Shown: piece by piece, positions 1 through 8,075 of the stretch
Position numbering within the stretch: the stretch's first letter is position 1
Layout of the letters: each line of letters begins with the position of its first letter
IMG/VR virus record: IMGVR_UViG_3300000228_000015
Location: 1 to 36,303 of that record
Source of the DNA: a virus
DNA: 36,303 nucleotides
Strand: one strand, 5' to 3'
The notes under the pieces: generated by a model
Told to the model about the DNA's origin: nothing
Seen by the model: only the letters and a program-made list of their open reading frames with translations
The model's database searches: none
Position numbers and translations under genes: made by a program

Positions 1-1
1 C

Positions 2-103
2 TTCATAGCACACAGGGAGTTGCCTGTGCTTAACGGACGCAGAGGGACAATAAGACCAGTTACCATAATGGCAAGTTTCGATGAAGCGTCTAAAAAGTGG
101 TGA
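2..103 (+). CDS. C-terminal end of an unidentified plus-strand protein (partial)
   Basis: A reading frame is open from the left edge to a TGA stop and gives 33 residues ending in EASKKW. No start codon or ribosome binding site is visible, because the gene would begin outside the window. The piece is too short to recognise a family. Support is only the open frame, followed 7 bases later by a strong stem-loop, as expected for a gene end. It converges on the minus-strand gene at 230-448. It could be a chance open frame. Confidence 0.35.
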   Translation, partial: FIAHRELPVLNGRRGTIRPVTIMASFDEASKKW

Positions 104-110
104 AAACCAT

Positions 111-138
111 CATAGAACATAAATTTCTATGTTCTATG
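111..138 (+). other. 10-bp stem-loop after the partial plus-strand gene
   Basis: CATAGAACAT (111-120) is the exact reverse complement of ATGTTCTATG (129-138), with an 8-base loop. It starts just after the stop at 103. No T-run follows on either strand, so this is at best a factor-dependent terminator or an RNA 3'-end stabiliser. The structure is seen in the sequence; its role is inferred. Confidence 0.4.
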
Positions 139-164
139 CAACTATAACCGAAACATTAGGGAAT

Positions 165-196
165 AAAAAACCTCAGATGGATAAATCCATCTGAGG
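165..196 (-). terminator. Intrinsic terminator of the small minus-strand gene
   Basis: CCTCAGATGGAT (171-182) and ATCCATCTGAGG (185-196) form a perfect stem. Read on the minus strand the stem is followed at once by six T (165-170). It lies 33 bases beyond the stop of the gene at 230-448. A T10 tract at 212-221 on the plus strand is 15 bases from the stem, so plus-strand termination is less likely. Confidence 0.75.
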
Positions 197-229
197 TAAA
201 CCGGGGGAGGGTTTTTTTTTTGGAAATTT

Positions 230-448
230 TTATGCCCAGGTGGCAGGTACTACGGTTTTCCATGCTGTAGTATCCCAAATAACAATACGCGCTCCGGAAA
301 TACGCATTTCACCCTGTTTAGGGGCTTGAGTGGTTACATCCGCGGCATCAGCTGGAAAAGGAGCATCTGTCAGCAATCCTTTGCTAGTTACGGTACCGGG
401 AAAATTATGTTCGCAGTTATAATGCGTGAAAACTTTACTTGATGCCAT
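230..448 (-). CDS. Small putative virion-associated protein (72 aa)
   Basis: A complete 72-residue frame with an ATG start and a GGGAG Shine-Dalgarno about 8 bases upstream; a terminator follows the stop. No family is recognised. The C-terminal half (GEMRISGARIVIWDTTAW, residues 46-63) resembles the short beta-rich 'G-x-hydrophobic...W-D-x-x-x-W' stretches common in phage fibre and decoration proteins, so a virion role is a weak inference. Its start codon is preceded by a two-hairpin leader nearly identical to that of the gene starting at 35956, which suggests the two genes are co-regulated. There are no membrane segments or signal peptide. Confidence 0.7.
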   Translation of the reverse strand: MASSKVFTHYNCEHNFPGTVTSKGLLTDAPFPADAADVTTQAPKQGEMRISGARIVIWDTTAWKTVVPATWA

Positions 449-467
449 TTTTAACTCCCGCCCCTAT

Positions 468-513
468 ATCGTTCGAGAACGATCCTGACTGCTTCCAGGA
501 GATCCAGTCTAGT
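468..513 (-). promoter_or_regulatory. Two-hairpin 5' leader, copy A
   Basis: Read on the minus strand, the leader starts with ACTAGA and forms a first hairpin GACTG...CAGTC (487-491 with 505-509). A second, palindromic hairpin ATCGTT-CTCG-AACGAT follows (468-483). The ATG of the downstream gene begins after a gap of exactly 19 bases. The same element occurs at 35892-35936, about 41 of 46 positions identical by hand alignment, with the same 19-base gap. The first stem differs by a paired change (T-A here, C-G there), which suggests it is selected as RNA structure. It may act in translation, RNA processing or as a guide-RNA-like segment. Confidence 0.65.
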
Positions 514-723
514 ATTAATTTGATAATTCCCTGCTAGTTCGCCACTATTTAAAGTTCAGACAAAATCTAAACCCCCAAGATGTGTCATTAGTAAAATAGT
601 GATGCTTTCAAAAGATTAGTTGTTAAATTATTCAACTGATGAGGGAAGAGATACATCAACCTCGTGACTAATCATTACCAGGAAATTCAAGAAAAATTTA
701 ATTCAAATCTTACCGGATAAAAA
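514..723. promoter_or_regulatory. Divergent intergenic region, probable promoters
   Basis: This AT-rich stretch separates the leader of the minus-strand gene from the plus-strand pair starting at 724, so it should hold promoters in both directions. I see no convincing -35/-10 pair. It contains GATTAGT (614-620) and its reverse complement ACTAATC (667-673), a heptamer that recurs in other intergenic stretches of this window. There is no open frame of note and no tRNA-like fold. Confidence 0.35.
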
Positions 724-1341
724 ATGTCATCTTTAACCCAAGAGGAAGTAGAAAAAAGATACGCTGAGCAGGGGATCCAATTGTTGGAAATTTTCAAAGG
801 TGTACATATTCCCCACGATTATAGATGTACGTGTGGCAAAATTCATCGAAAGACACCAAATTCATTATTACAAAAAATTCATGAATGTCCGGATGAATCA
901 CGAGAGCGTAGGAGAATTAATAAGCAAAATGAATATGTGGAATTATTCAAATCTATGGATGCAGAATTATTAGGAGAATATAGAGGCGCTAAAATTCGAG
1001 TGAAATATAGATGTGTCTGTGGCAAGATATCTGAAATTACTCCTGCCAATTTTCGTCAAGGCAGGCGATGTTTTGAATGTGGTAAAAAGAAAGCTTATTC
1101 CATACGTATGGGAGTGACCCTGAAAGAAAAAACAGTAGAATCTGCTTCCGATAAATTCATGAGAGAATTATCTGAGATAGCAAAAAAACATAACGGAGAA
1201 ATAATAAATAAATCAGGGAAATATGTCACTTTTCAGTGTCGATGTGGTTCTCAAGACATCAAAACTGTTATTTCTTATCGCCGGAATCCGCTATGTGAAA
1301 AATGTGTCCGTAAAAATAGAACAGATCAAGTGAAATCATGA
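724..1341 (+). CDS. Zinc-finger repeat protein, probable DNA-binding partner of a nuclease
   Basis: A 205-residue protein with three related cysteine modules: YRCTCGKIH near residue 33, VKYRCVCGKIS...CFEC at about 93-118, and FQCRCGS...LCEKC at about 170-194. The second and third have the CxC(G) plus CxxC pairs expected of a treble-clef or zinc-ribbon fold; the first has only one late Cys. The unit (aromatic-C-x-C-G, Thr/Ser stretch, C-x-x-C) resembles repeats seen in phage proteins linked to homing or VSR-like endonucleases. It overlaps the next gene by 4 bases (ATGA), so the two are probably translated together. No good Shine-Dalgarno precedes the ATG. DNA binding is inferred; no catalytic motif is visible here. 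Confidence 0.8.
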   Translation: MSSLTQEEVEKRYAEQGIQLLEIFKGVHIPHDYRCTCGKIHRKTPNSLLQKIHECPDESRERRRINKQNEYVELFKSMDAELLGEYRGAKIRVKYRCVCGKISEITPANFRQGRRCFECGKKKAYSIRMGVTLKEKTVESASDKFMRELSEIAKKHNGEIINKSGKYVTFQCRCGSQDIKTVISYRRNPLCEKCVRKNRTDQVKS

Positions 1342-1889
1342 AAAAGATAACATCTCGAAGTGCAAAAAATAAAGGGGCAAGATTCCAGAAAGAAGTCGCA
1401 GCTAAGATATCCGAATTAGTTAATATGCCTTATGGCAAAGATGAATGTATACAATCCAGGATAATGGGCGGAACATCCGTAGATATTGTATTGGTTGGCC
1501 CCGCGAAGCGAGTTTTCCCTTGGTCTTGTGAATGTAAAAATGATAAGAGTTTTAATTTAAAATCATGGATCAGGCAAGCATCAAAAAATATGTTGTCTGA
1601 TACTCACTGGTTAGTTTTATTCAAAAAAAATAATTTTAAACCAGTGGTTTGCATGGACATCGAAGTTTATGAATATCTTTTTGGTGAAGCAGACTTGAAA
1701 ACTTTAGAATATTCTTCTAAAAACTGGTTTTTAGAAGAATATATCTTGAAAGCTAGGGAAAACCACGACAGATGGTGCCTTAAACTCTTATATGATAAAA
1801 CATTTGTGGCGGTAATAAATATGGATCTCTTTTTTGAATTATTGACTATTAGAGGATCAGAAATTAAAGGAAAATCTTCTTTACGGTAA
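1338..1889 (+). CDS. PD-(D/E)XK nuclease, Holliday-junction-resolvase-like
   Basis: A 183-residue protein starting inside the stop of the zinc-finger gene. The N-terminus has a basic SRSAKNKGARFQKEVA helix carrying a Glu, then IQSRIMGGTSVDIVL with the candidate catalytic Asp (about residue 49), and WSCECKN with the E-x-K pair (about 65-67). This order (E...D...ExK) fits the PD-(D/E)XK fold. Similar 'MGG/MGA...D...ECKN' proteins are common in phages as putative Holliday-junction resolvases or endonucleases; that comparison is from memory. The C-terminal third has no recognisable motif. The stop is 36 bases from the convergent stop of the ribonucleotide reductase gene. The pair may be a mobile endonuclease cassette split over two genes. 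Confidence 0.8.
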   Translation: MKKITSRSAKNKGARFQKEVAAKISELVNMPYGKDECIQSRIMGGTSVDIVLVGPAKRVFPWSCECKNDKSFNLKSWIRQASKNMLSDTHWLVLFKKNNFKPVVCMDIEVYEYLFGEADLKTLEYSSKNWFLEEYILKARENHDRWCLKLLYDKTFVAVINMDLFFELLTIRGSEIKGKSSLR

Positions 1890-1925
1890 TTATAGCTAAC
1901 TTTTCTTAATCTTGGTTGATTTATC

Positions 1926-4649
1926 TTAATGACATTTGCTGTAACCACACTCATGACATTTTGAACAACCCTCCTCGAAGACCATTTGTCCTTGCTTACA
2001 ATCAGGACAAGTCACTGAATATCCCAACTTCGTTTGGGATAAGAAACTCTTAAATAATTTACTTAGTTGAGAAGGAAGATCAGCCATATGGCCCGTAGAT
2101 TTATCTAATTGGTCAATGATATCTTGTAATGGCATACCATAACGTAAAGCAGCGGATATCAATCTACAAGTAGTGGTCCACATAGTAGTTTTATCCTTAT
2201 AATCCCTATTACTTCCCCGATCGAACCACGCAAATACTTCTTTCACTTTTTCGGATTCATCAAAACAAATAGTGATATTCATTGAATGATTATCTCTATC
2301 CGCTAATTGAAAACACATACCAGGAAGAACTTCTGATAATTCTTCTTTATCATATTTCAATGATATCGAAGGATCTTCTGATGGAGCCGGCGTACTCATC
2401 TTATTCAATACCTGCTCTTTACGACTACCATCTCTGTAAACTGTCAAACCTTTACATTTTTCGGCATAACCCAAGAGATAAGCATTTTGAACATCTTCCA
2501 AAGTGGCTGAATTTGGCAAATTTATTGTTTTTGATATGGAAGAATCGACTCCATTTCTTTGAAGTATACCTTGCATTTTTATATGATCTTCTGTTGAAAT
2601 ATCTTGTGCTGTCTTGAAGATATCTTGCCAATGTTCTGGTATTTCTGAATGACCAACAACAGTCGAAGTATTTTTTATTTTCTCTAATAATTCTGGTGTG
2701 AAAAACTTTTCTCTCTTACCTATTTTTTCAAATAATTTATTAGATATTAATAGTTTATCCCCGTCCATTACGTGTTTCTCTGTGACTATCAAAAAATGAG
2801 GCTCCACACCACTTCCACAATCAGCAATCATACTAATTGTGCCTGTCGGTTGCACGGAGGTCAAAGCCGCATTTCGGCGAGGTGGATAAAAATTTACACT
2901 TGAATCATAAGCTGGAAAAGGTCCCCTAATTTTCGCCAATTCCTGTGATTTGTATAACGATTGATCATGTACAAACTGCATAACTTTAGCAGACTCTTCC
3001 CGACCCTCTTCTGAAGCATAAGGTAACTTTTTCATTATAAGATAATCATGCAAGCCCATAATACCGAGACCTATCTTCCTAGTCTTCAGCGTCATCTCTC
3101 CGATTTCTGGTATTGGAAAATTATTACAATCAATGACATTATCTAGAAATACAGTTGCTAGATGCACCACTTTTTTTAATCTTTCCCAATCAGTCTCTGA
3201 TGTGTCAAAATCTACAAAATTTCCTAAATTGATGGAGCCTAGATTACAGCTCTCCATTGGTAATAACCATTGTTCCCCACAGTTATGAACAAGAACGCCA
3301 GAACAATTCAGATACTTATCATCCTCCGTGCTTGTGATAATATAAAAATTGTGGTTGTCCTCCACATTGAGATCATAAACATCCTCTACTCCATCACTCT
3401 TGATTGAGACAACTGTTGTTCCGTACTCTTTGTTTGTAATCGTTATCTCTGAGGGGGTATAATCTGGTTCGGTCCCTAAGGAATCGTTAGTTTTGGAATT
3501 GATATACCTATAACCATTCTCTTCTAAATCAGTATAGCTATTAAATCTGCGAATGATTTTGTCGATACTTTCACCAGCAGTTATATATCCACCATCTAGA
3601 AGAGCTAACAAATGATCTTCCGTACATCTGAAAGAAGAACCATCAGATATAGTTACTTTTACTACTGGCCTGGTGCCTGTCTTGAACGCTATTGCGTTCT
3701 TAATTTCTGTCTCCCAATGAAATTTTTGATGATAAAGAGACTCCCTAGCAGAATAAACTGGAAATGTTTCCCCGAGTTCCGATAATTCTTTGATACTTAC
3801 TCCATTTCTATCATCTGCTACTGCAACTATTGTGCTTCCAACAAAACATGGATTCGTAGAGGAGAAATCACCTAATTGGGGGGTACTATTGGCCCTATTA
3901 GCTTCATCTATAAATAAAATGCCAGGCTCTCCATTATTATAAGCTAACTTTATTATTTGATCGAAGAGATCTTTAGCATCCACCTGGTCAACTATTTGAT
4001 TTGTATGTGGATCCACTAGATCGAATAGATCAGCTGCATAATAAGCTTGCATGAATTTATCGGTGATTGCTACCGATAAATTGAAATTTTTTAATACACC
4101 CTCGGTTGTTTTTGCTCTTATAAATTCATAAATATCCGGATGGTCTATTCGTAAGACCCCCATATTTGCCCCTCGTCTTTTACCACCTTGTTTGATAGTT
4201 TCTGTAGCTGAGTCAAACACTTTCATAAAGGAAACAGGACCGGAGGCGACCCCTTGAGTCGATTTGACTTTCGAATTCTTTGGTCGCAAACTCGAGAACG
4301 AATAACCAGTACCACCACCACTGTGATGAATCTTCGCCCCGTTGTGGATAGCATCAAAAATGCCGTCTATAGAATCATCTACTGGTAATACGAAACATGC
4401 AGCCAATTGACCTATGTTGGTACCAGCATTCATCAAACAAGGAGAATTTGGTAAAAAATCTAAATTATACATAACATCATAGAAATCTTGAGTTAATGTC
4501 GTTCTGGTATCTTCTGGCTCTTGAGTAGCTATCGCGTTGGCCACACGCATACATAACCCACTCCAATCTTCAATGGGCTCATTTTTTTCATCTTTAAGAT
4601 AATATCTACGAGCTAATACAGTTTCTGCAGTTTTGGATAAAGTCGACAA
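1926..4649 (-). CDS. nrdJ: Ribonucleoside-triphosphate/diphosphate reductase, class II-like, with mini-intein
   Basis: Reduces ribonucleotides to deoxyribonucleotides for phage DNA synthesis. The 907-residue precursor shows SPCLMNAGTN (70-79), GGGTGYSFS (111-119), the catalytic motif NPC/GEQ interrupted after NP by an intein (268-456), ESCNLGSINL (466-475), a PTGTISMI-type segment and VYRDGSR. It ends in a Cys-rich tail (CPDC...CSKCHECGYSKC) typical of B12-dependent class II enzymes. No small (radical-generating) subunit gene is seen nearby, which also favours class II. Removing the 189-residue intein leaves about 718 residues. The start is TTG, chosen because GGAG lies about 8 bases upstream and no in-frame ATG fits. 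It is the last gene of the minus-strand metabolism run. Confidence 0.93.
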   Translation of the reverse strand: MSTLSKTAETVLARRYYLKDEKNEPIEDWSGLCMRVANAIATQEPEDTRTTLTQDFYDVMYNLDFLPNSPCLMNAGTNIGQLAACFVLPVDDSIDGIFDAIHNGAKIHHSGGGTGYSFSSLRPKNSKVKSTQGVASGPVSFMKVFDSATETIKQGGKRRGANMGVLRIDHPDIYEFIRAKTTEGVLKNFNLSVAITDKFMQAYYAADLFDLVDPHTNQIVDQVDAKDLFDQIIKLAYNNGEPGILFIDEANRANSTPQLGDFSSTNPCFVGSTIVAVADDRNGVSIKELSELGETFPVYSARESLYHQKFHWETEIKNAIAFKTGTRPVVKVTISDGSSFRCTEDHLLALLDGGYITAGESIDKIIRRFNSYTDLEENGYRYINSKTNDSLGTEPDYTPSEITITNKEYGTTVVSIKSDGVEDVYDLNVEDNHNFYIITSTEDDKYLNCSGVLVHNCGEQWLLPMESCNLGSINLGNFVDFDTSETDWERLKKVVHLATVFLDNVIDCNNFPIPEIGEMTLKTRKIGLGIMGLHDYLIMKKLPYASEEGREESAKVMQFVHDQSLYKSQELAKIRGPFPAYDSSVNFYPPRRNAALTSVQPTGTISMIADCGSGVEPHFLIVTEKHVMDGDKLLISNKLFEKIGKREKFFTPELLEKIKNTSTVVGHSEIPEHWQDIFKTAQDISTEDHIKMQGILQRNGVDSSISKTINLPNSATLEDVQNAYLLGYAEKCKGLTVYRDGSRKEQVLNKMSTPAPSEDPSISLKYDKEELSEVLPGMCFQLADRDNHSMNITICFDESEKVKEVFAWFDRGSNRDYKDKTTMWTTTCRLISAALRYGMPLQDIIDQLDKSTGHMADLPSQLSKLFKSFLSQTKLGYSVTCPDCKQGQMVFEEGCSKCHECGYSKCH
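3282..3848 (-). other. Mini-intein inside the reductase active-site motif
   Basis: Encodes precursor residues 268-456 (189 residues). Splicing signals seen: first residue Cys268 (block A, CFVGSTIVAVAD), block B with TEDH (343-346), a block F-like segment VYDLNVEDNHNFYI (424-437), and block G ending LVHN (H455, N456) followed by extein Cys457. Joining gives N-P-C457-G-E-Q, so splicing restores the thiyl-radical cysteine motif. The length fits a splicing domain alone; no LAGLIDADG or HNH endonuclease domain is present. The host enzyme should therefore be inactive until splicing. Boundaries are exact if the standard Cys1/Asn-Cys chemistry applies. Confidence 0.92.
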
Positions 4650-4683
4650 GGTAGATCTCCGATTATTAAATTAAAATAAAAAA

Positions 4684-4902
4684 TCACACATTAACTCCAG
4701 CTTTTCTACCTTTATCTCTGGAAGTAGTATAACCATCCTTACACCAGCAACTGCCAGATAAGAAAAAACTATTCTTGCTCATTATCCTATGAGACACATC
4801 TGAGCAATAAGGACATTGAACCTCATCTGGACGATTATTGATTGGAAAAATATGTTCTTTCACTGCTCCACAACCTTCACATTCATATTCATATACTGGC
4901 AT
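4684..4902 (-). CDS. FmdB-like zinc-ribbon protein
   Basis: A 72-residue protein beginning MPVYEYECEGCG, with a second pair CPYC at residues 31-34 and a third CWC pair near 52-54. The MPxYEYxCxxCG start and two CxxC knuckles match the FmdB family of small putative regulatory zinc ribbons, whose exact function is not settled. An AGGA Shine-Dalgarno lies about 8 bases upstream. It sits between the gp46-like gene and the reductase, 13 and 34 bases from each, so it is probably part of the same transcript. Confidence 0.85.
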   Translation of the reverse strand: MPVYEYECEGCGAVKEHIFPINNRPDEVQCPYCSDVSHRIMSKNSFFLSGSCWCKDGYTTSRDKGRKAGVNV

Positions 4903-4915
4903 TCTGGAATTCCTA

Positions 4916-7087
4916 TTAAAATTTTTGATGAATCCTACTATAAGTATCCCGGGTAATTGTGGTTCGATGATCCCATTGAAAAGATTTCAGTGGGACATCA
5001 TGTGATATAACAATTAAGGATACATTTTTCTCTTTGGCGAAATCTTTTTCAAAATTGATTACTTGTTCAACTAATTGGGGCGATAAACTATTAGCAAATT
5101 CATCTATAATTAACCAACCAACTTCTATGCCTCTAACGGATGCTTCCATGTCTCTTAAAGAATGTGCTAGAGCTAAGGATATCAACCTTTTCTGACCATC
5201 ACTTAAATCATCTTTCAAAGAAAGAGATGATATACCAGGTCTGCCACTAAAGACAGGTTTAGTGATGTCTCTGGGATTTATTTTCATACTGAATCCCAAA
5301 CCCAATCTTTCGGTATAATATGGTAATTTGGAATTCAATTGTGGTATTATTCTCTGTGTGATGTATGACCATACTTCGTCTAATATATCTCTGTAGGCAC
5401 CAGTGACTAAATATTTACGTTTTGATTGTTCAATGGAGATAGACTCGTCCTCCAATAATTGCCTAGCTGAAATGGCTTCTGCCTCCATTTTGTCTAAATT
5501 CGGAGTAGCGGACTCATATTCAGAATTTAAAGATTCCAATCTTCTACGCATCACATCTTCTTGAGTGAGTATATCCTGAAAGATATCGATTAATTCTTTT
5601 ATTTTGACACACTCATCCTGTATCTTTATTAATTTTTTTTCACATTCCTTTATGATGTTTTGACTATCTAAAAACTGTGTAAATGCAGTTATAAAGGTAT
5701 TTTTTTCTTTTCTAAGGCTGACTAAAGCCGATTCAGAATCATTAAGCTGTGCAGTGGTTTCGGCTAAAATTACTACTATTTTATTGAAATCTGCATATTT
5801 TTCTTTTACTTCAGTTTCTGACCTGACAATATCATTTATCGATTCACTGAGCTCTAGTAATTTATCCTTATATCCCAGCATTTTTGATTTATTACTAGTT
5901 ATCGATATATCAAGTTCATCTACTAAGCGATTGAAATAAGCCACACAATCAGTCGAATCTATGTTGTCCTTATCTTGGATCATTTCATCTCGGGAAGATA
6001 TCAAATCATTGGTGGTTATTTTTAATTGGTCCAAATCATTTTGTGTTTTGGTACGTTCATTTAATAATTGTGAATGATCCTTTGCCACAAGGTCCAGAAT
6101 TTGATTAAACTCGTTTTCGGAGGGTAATCTACTAAGGGTCTCTGTTATCTTAGAGATCAACGATGTTTTCTCTTCTATAACAGTAACTAATTGATGAATA
6201 TTATTTTCTAATGCTAAATGAATATCTTCAACAGAAGATATGTGAGAAATAGTTCCTTTAATTTCATCCCAAGTTTTTTGATGGATTGAATGAGCTCCGT
6301 TCAGTCTTGCTAATTCTTCTTTACATCCATCTTCTCTCACAGCAAGTGATTGTAGAGAAGATAGTAATTCTTCTAATTTCTTAGTAGCTTTTAGGATATC
6401 AGCATCCGGATTTAATTTTGATTCTATATTTTTCCGTTCAATATCGATTCGTTCTTTGATTACTTGTGCTTCTGTAATGGTCTCAGAGATCATGCGTTCT
6501 ATTCTAGCTAAATTATCAGTCATTGCTCTGACTGAACCTTCTTTCTCCGAGCATACTAATTTCAATCCACTCTCCTCACTTTTACTGATAGTGATTAGAT
6601 TATCTAAAAGAGTGGAGTCTACGAAGTTACGAATAAACTTTAAACGCTCTTGTTTATCTAAACTGAAAAAAGGTAATGTCTTACTCGATGATAGCATACA
6701 GATGTTATAGAGAGCCTGTTTAGATGTAATATGCAAAAGCTCATCCAACCTAGCCTGCATATCCATATTCACTGACTTACCTAAACCTGTCACGTTGAAT
6801 AACGAAGGTTTAGTACCTCTAACAATACTAATTGGCTTACCATTCAACATTAAATCACATTCAATTACACATTGTTTCTGAGATACGCAATTAACTATCG
6901 TTTTACTAAAAGCTTTAGAACCAACGAAACCATAAGTGATAGCATCTAATATTGAAGATTTTCCTGCTCCTACATCGCCTTCCACTAGCATCGTTTGGCC
7001 TGCGGGAGGAAAAATGAATGTTTCCTTCTTGTTACCGTAACTTTTAAAATTACGAAAAGTCACTTGTTTGATAGCTAGTTTATTCAT
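4916..7087 (-). CDS. SbcC/Rad50-like recombination nuclease ATPase subunit (T4 gp46-like)
   Basis: ATPase partner of the gp47-like nuclease in DNA end processing and recombination-dependent replication. The 723-residue protein has an N-terminal Walker A GDVGAGKSS (37-45), a long Glu/Lys/Ser-rich central region that reads as coiled coil (about 170-560), and a C-terminal signature SDGQKRLISLALAH followed by Walker B WLIIDEF. T4 gp46 is about 560 residues, so the coiled-coil arm is longer here. No CxxC zinc hook is visible in the arm. Its ATG overlaps the TGA of the upstream gp47-like gene (ATGA), implying translational coupling. Confidence 0.93.
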   Translation of the reverse strand: MNKLAIKQVTFRNFKSYGNKKETFIFPPAGQTMLVEGDVGAGKSSILDAITYGFVGSKAFSKTIVNCVSQKQCVIECDLMLNGKPISIVRGTKPSLFNVTGLGKSVNMDMQARLDELLHITSKQALYNICMLSSSKTLPFFSLDKQERLKFIRNFVDSTLLDNLITISKSEESGLKLVCSEKEGSVRAMTDNLARIERMISETITEAQVIKERIDIERKNIESKLNPDADILKATKKLEELLSSLQSLAVREDGCKEELARLNGAHSIHQKTWDEIKGTISHISSVEDIHLALENNIHQLVTVIEEKTSLISKITETLSRLPSENEFNQILDLVAKDHSQLLNERTKTQNDLDQLKITTNDLISSRDEMIQDKDNIDSTDCVAYFNRLVDELDISITSNKSKMLGYKDKLLELSESINDIVRSETEVKEKYADFNKIVVILAETTAQLNDSESALVSLRKEKNTFITAFTQFLDSQNIIKECEKKLIKIQDECVKIKELIDIFQDILTQEDVMRRRLESLNSEYESATPNLDKMEAEAISARQLLEDESISIEQSKRKYLVTGAYRDILDEVWSYITQRIIPQLNSKLPYYTERLGLGFSMKINPRDITKPVFSGRPGISSLSLKDDLSDGQKRLISLALAHSLRDMEASVRGIEVGWLIIDEFANSLSPQLVEQVINFEKDFAKEKNVSLIVISHDVPLKSFQWDHRTTITRDTYSRIHQKF

Positions 7088-8070
7088 CGAGTCACCTGTA
7101 ATTGAGTAGCTTTTTCAACTAAATTCAAATGTATACCCATCAGGTCTACTCTTGCTTCTTCTTCCTTACTGTTTATTATCTCTACTATAGCATCTTCAAT
7201 AGTTAACGATGAATAAACAGCTTCTTCGATTTCTTCAAATTCTTTATCAATTGTATGTATTTCGACGGTTCTAGCCCCTGTTTCCAACAAACCTTTCTCT
7301 ATTATTTCTATATCCAAAGGGTCCACATTGATTACTTTGATTTTACAACCTAGTGGGATAGAAACATTAACATCTGGTTTATTCATATCCAAATTAATAT
7401 AATTTGGAAACAGATGCATAGTGGATATGGATTCTACTAGATCTAATTTATCATCTAATATATGAACGAATTTGGGAGTGTCTGCATCTGAAAAAGAATG
7501 TTGAAGTGGACTACCAACATAAGTTTTATTTCCTATTGTTTGAAATCCATGAAAATGACCGGTATATATTCTATTAGGTATCGAAGTTGTATCGATGCCG
7601 TCACTCTCCACTTGTGGACCATTATTAAAAGAAAAACCATTTAATGCCAGATGAGCCAATAACACAGCATCTTTGGTGACCTCTAATTTCTCCCCTTTAT
7701 ATAACCACGGTACCCAAAGTATATTACCTTGATATTGAATGGTGTCTATTAGTCGAGCCCCATAGAGATTTAAGTGTTTGAGATTGGATGTTTTTCTCTC
7801 GACCATGTCCCGTCCGTCGTGGTTACCGTGAAGGATTTCGACAAGGATCCCTAAGCTATTGGCGGTTTGTAAGAAAAATCCTATCTCTTCGGCTAATATT
7901 CGGTGACTTATAATAGTCTGATTATCTAGTAAGTCACCTAGTATTCGTAATAGTTGGATATCATTAGCTTTACAAATATCTAATATCCCTAGAGCAGTCT
8001 GTAACACGACACCGGGGGTTGCTGAAGATTTACCGAAATGTAGGTCTGCGGTGATTATACTTGATGGCAT
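7084..8070 (-). CDS. SbcD/Mre11-like recombination nuclease subunit (T4 gp47-like)
   Basis: Calcineurin-like metallophosphoesterase forming the nuclease with the gp46-like ATPase. In the 328-residue protein the metal ligands are in order: TADLHFG (D9, H11), GDLLD (D46), GNHD (N83, H84), AHLAL (H140) and TGHFHG (H172, H174). The ATG at 8070 is preferred over the in-frame TTG at 8082 because GGAG lies 6 bases upstream of the ATG. That GGAG lies in a 20-bp hairpin (8076-8120), so translation may be restrained unless the hairpin is opened. Overlaps the next gene by 4 bases. Confidence 0.94.
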   Translation of the reverse strand: MPSSIITADLHFGKSSATPGVVLQTALGILDICKANDIQLLRILGDLLDNQTIISHRILAEEIGFFLQTANSLGILVEILHGNHDGRDMVERKTSNLKHLNLYGARLIDTIQYQGNILWVPWLYKGEKLEVTKDAVLLAHLALNGFSFNNGPQVESDGIDTTSIPNRIYTGHFHGFQTIGNKTYVGSPLQHSFSDADTPKFVHILDDKLDLVESISTMHLFPNYINLDMNKPDVNVSIPLGCKIKVINVDPLDIEIIEKGLLETGARTVEIHTIDKEFEEIEEAVYSSLTIEDAIVEIINSKEEEARVDLMGIHLNLVEKATQLQVTR

Positions 8071-8075
8071 CTTTA

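Noticed and set aside
468-483. Palindrome ATCGTTCGAGAACGAT as an intrinsic terminator
   Set aside because: No T-run follows on either strand, and it stands in the leader of a gene with its twin before another gene; a leader element fits better.
1667-1954. 95-residue minus-strand frame across the nuclease gene end
   Set aside because: Antisense to the PD-(D/E)XK gene and running into the reductase stop; no ribosome binding site and no family.
2282-2617. 111-residue plus-strand frame inside the reductase gene
   Set aside because: Lies entirely antisense to strongly conserved reductase coding sequence; low-complexity Leu/Tyr-rich translation.
3282-3848. Homing endonuclease domain inside the intein
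   Set aside because: The 189-residue length is taken up by the splicing blocks; no LAGLIDADG, HNH or GIY-YIG motif is seen.
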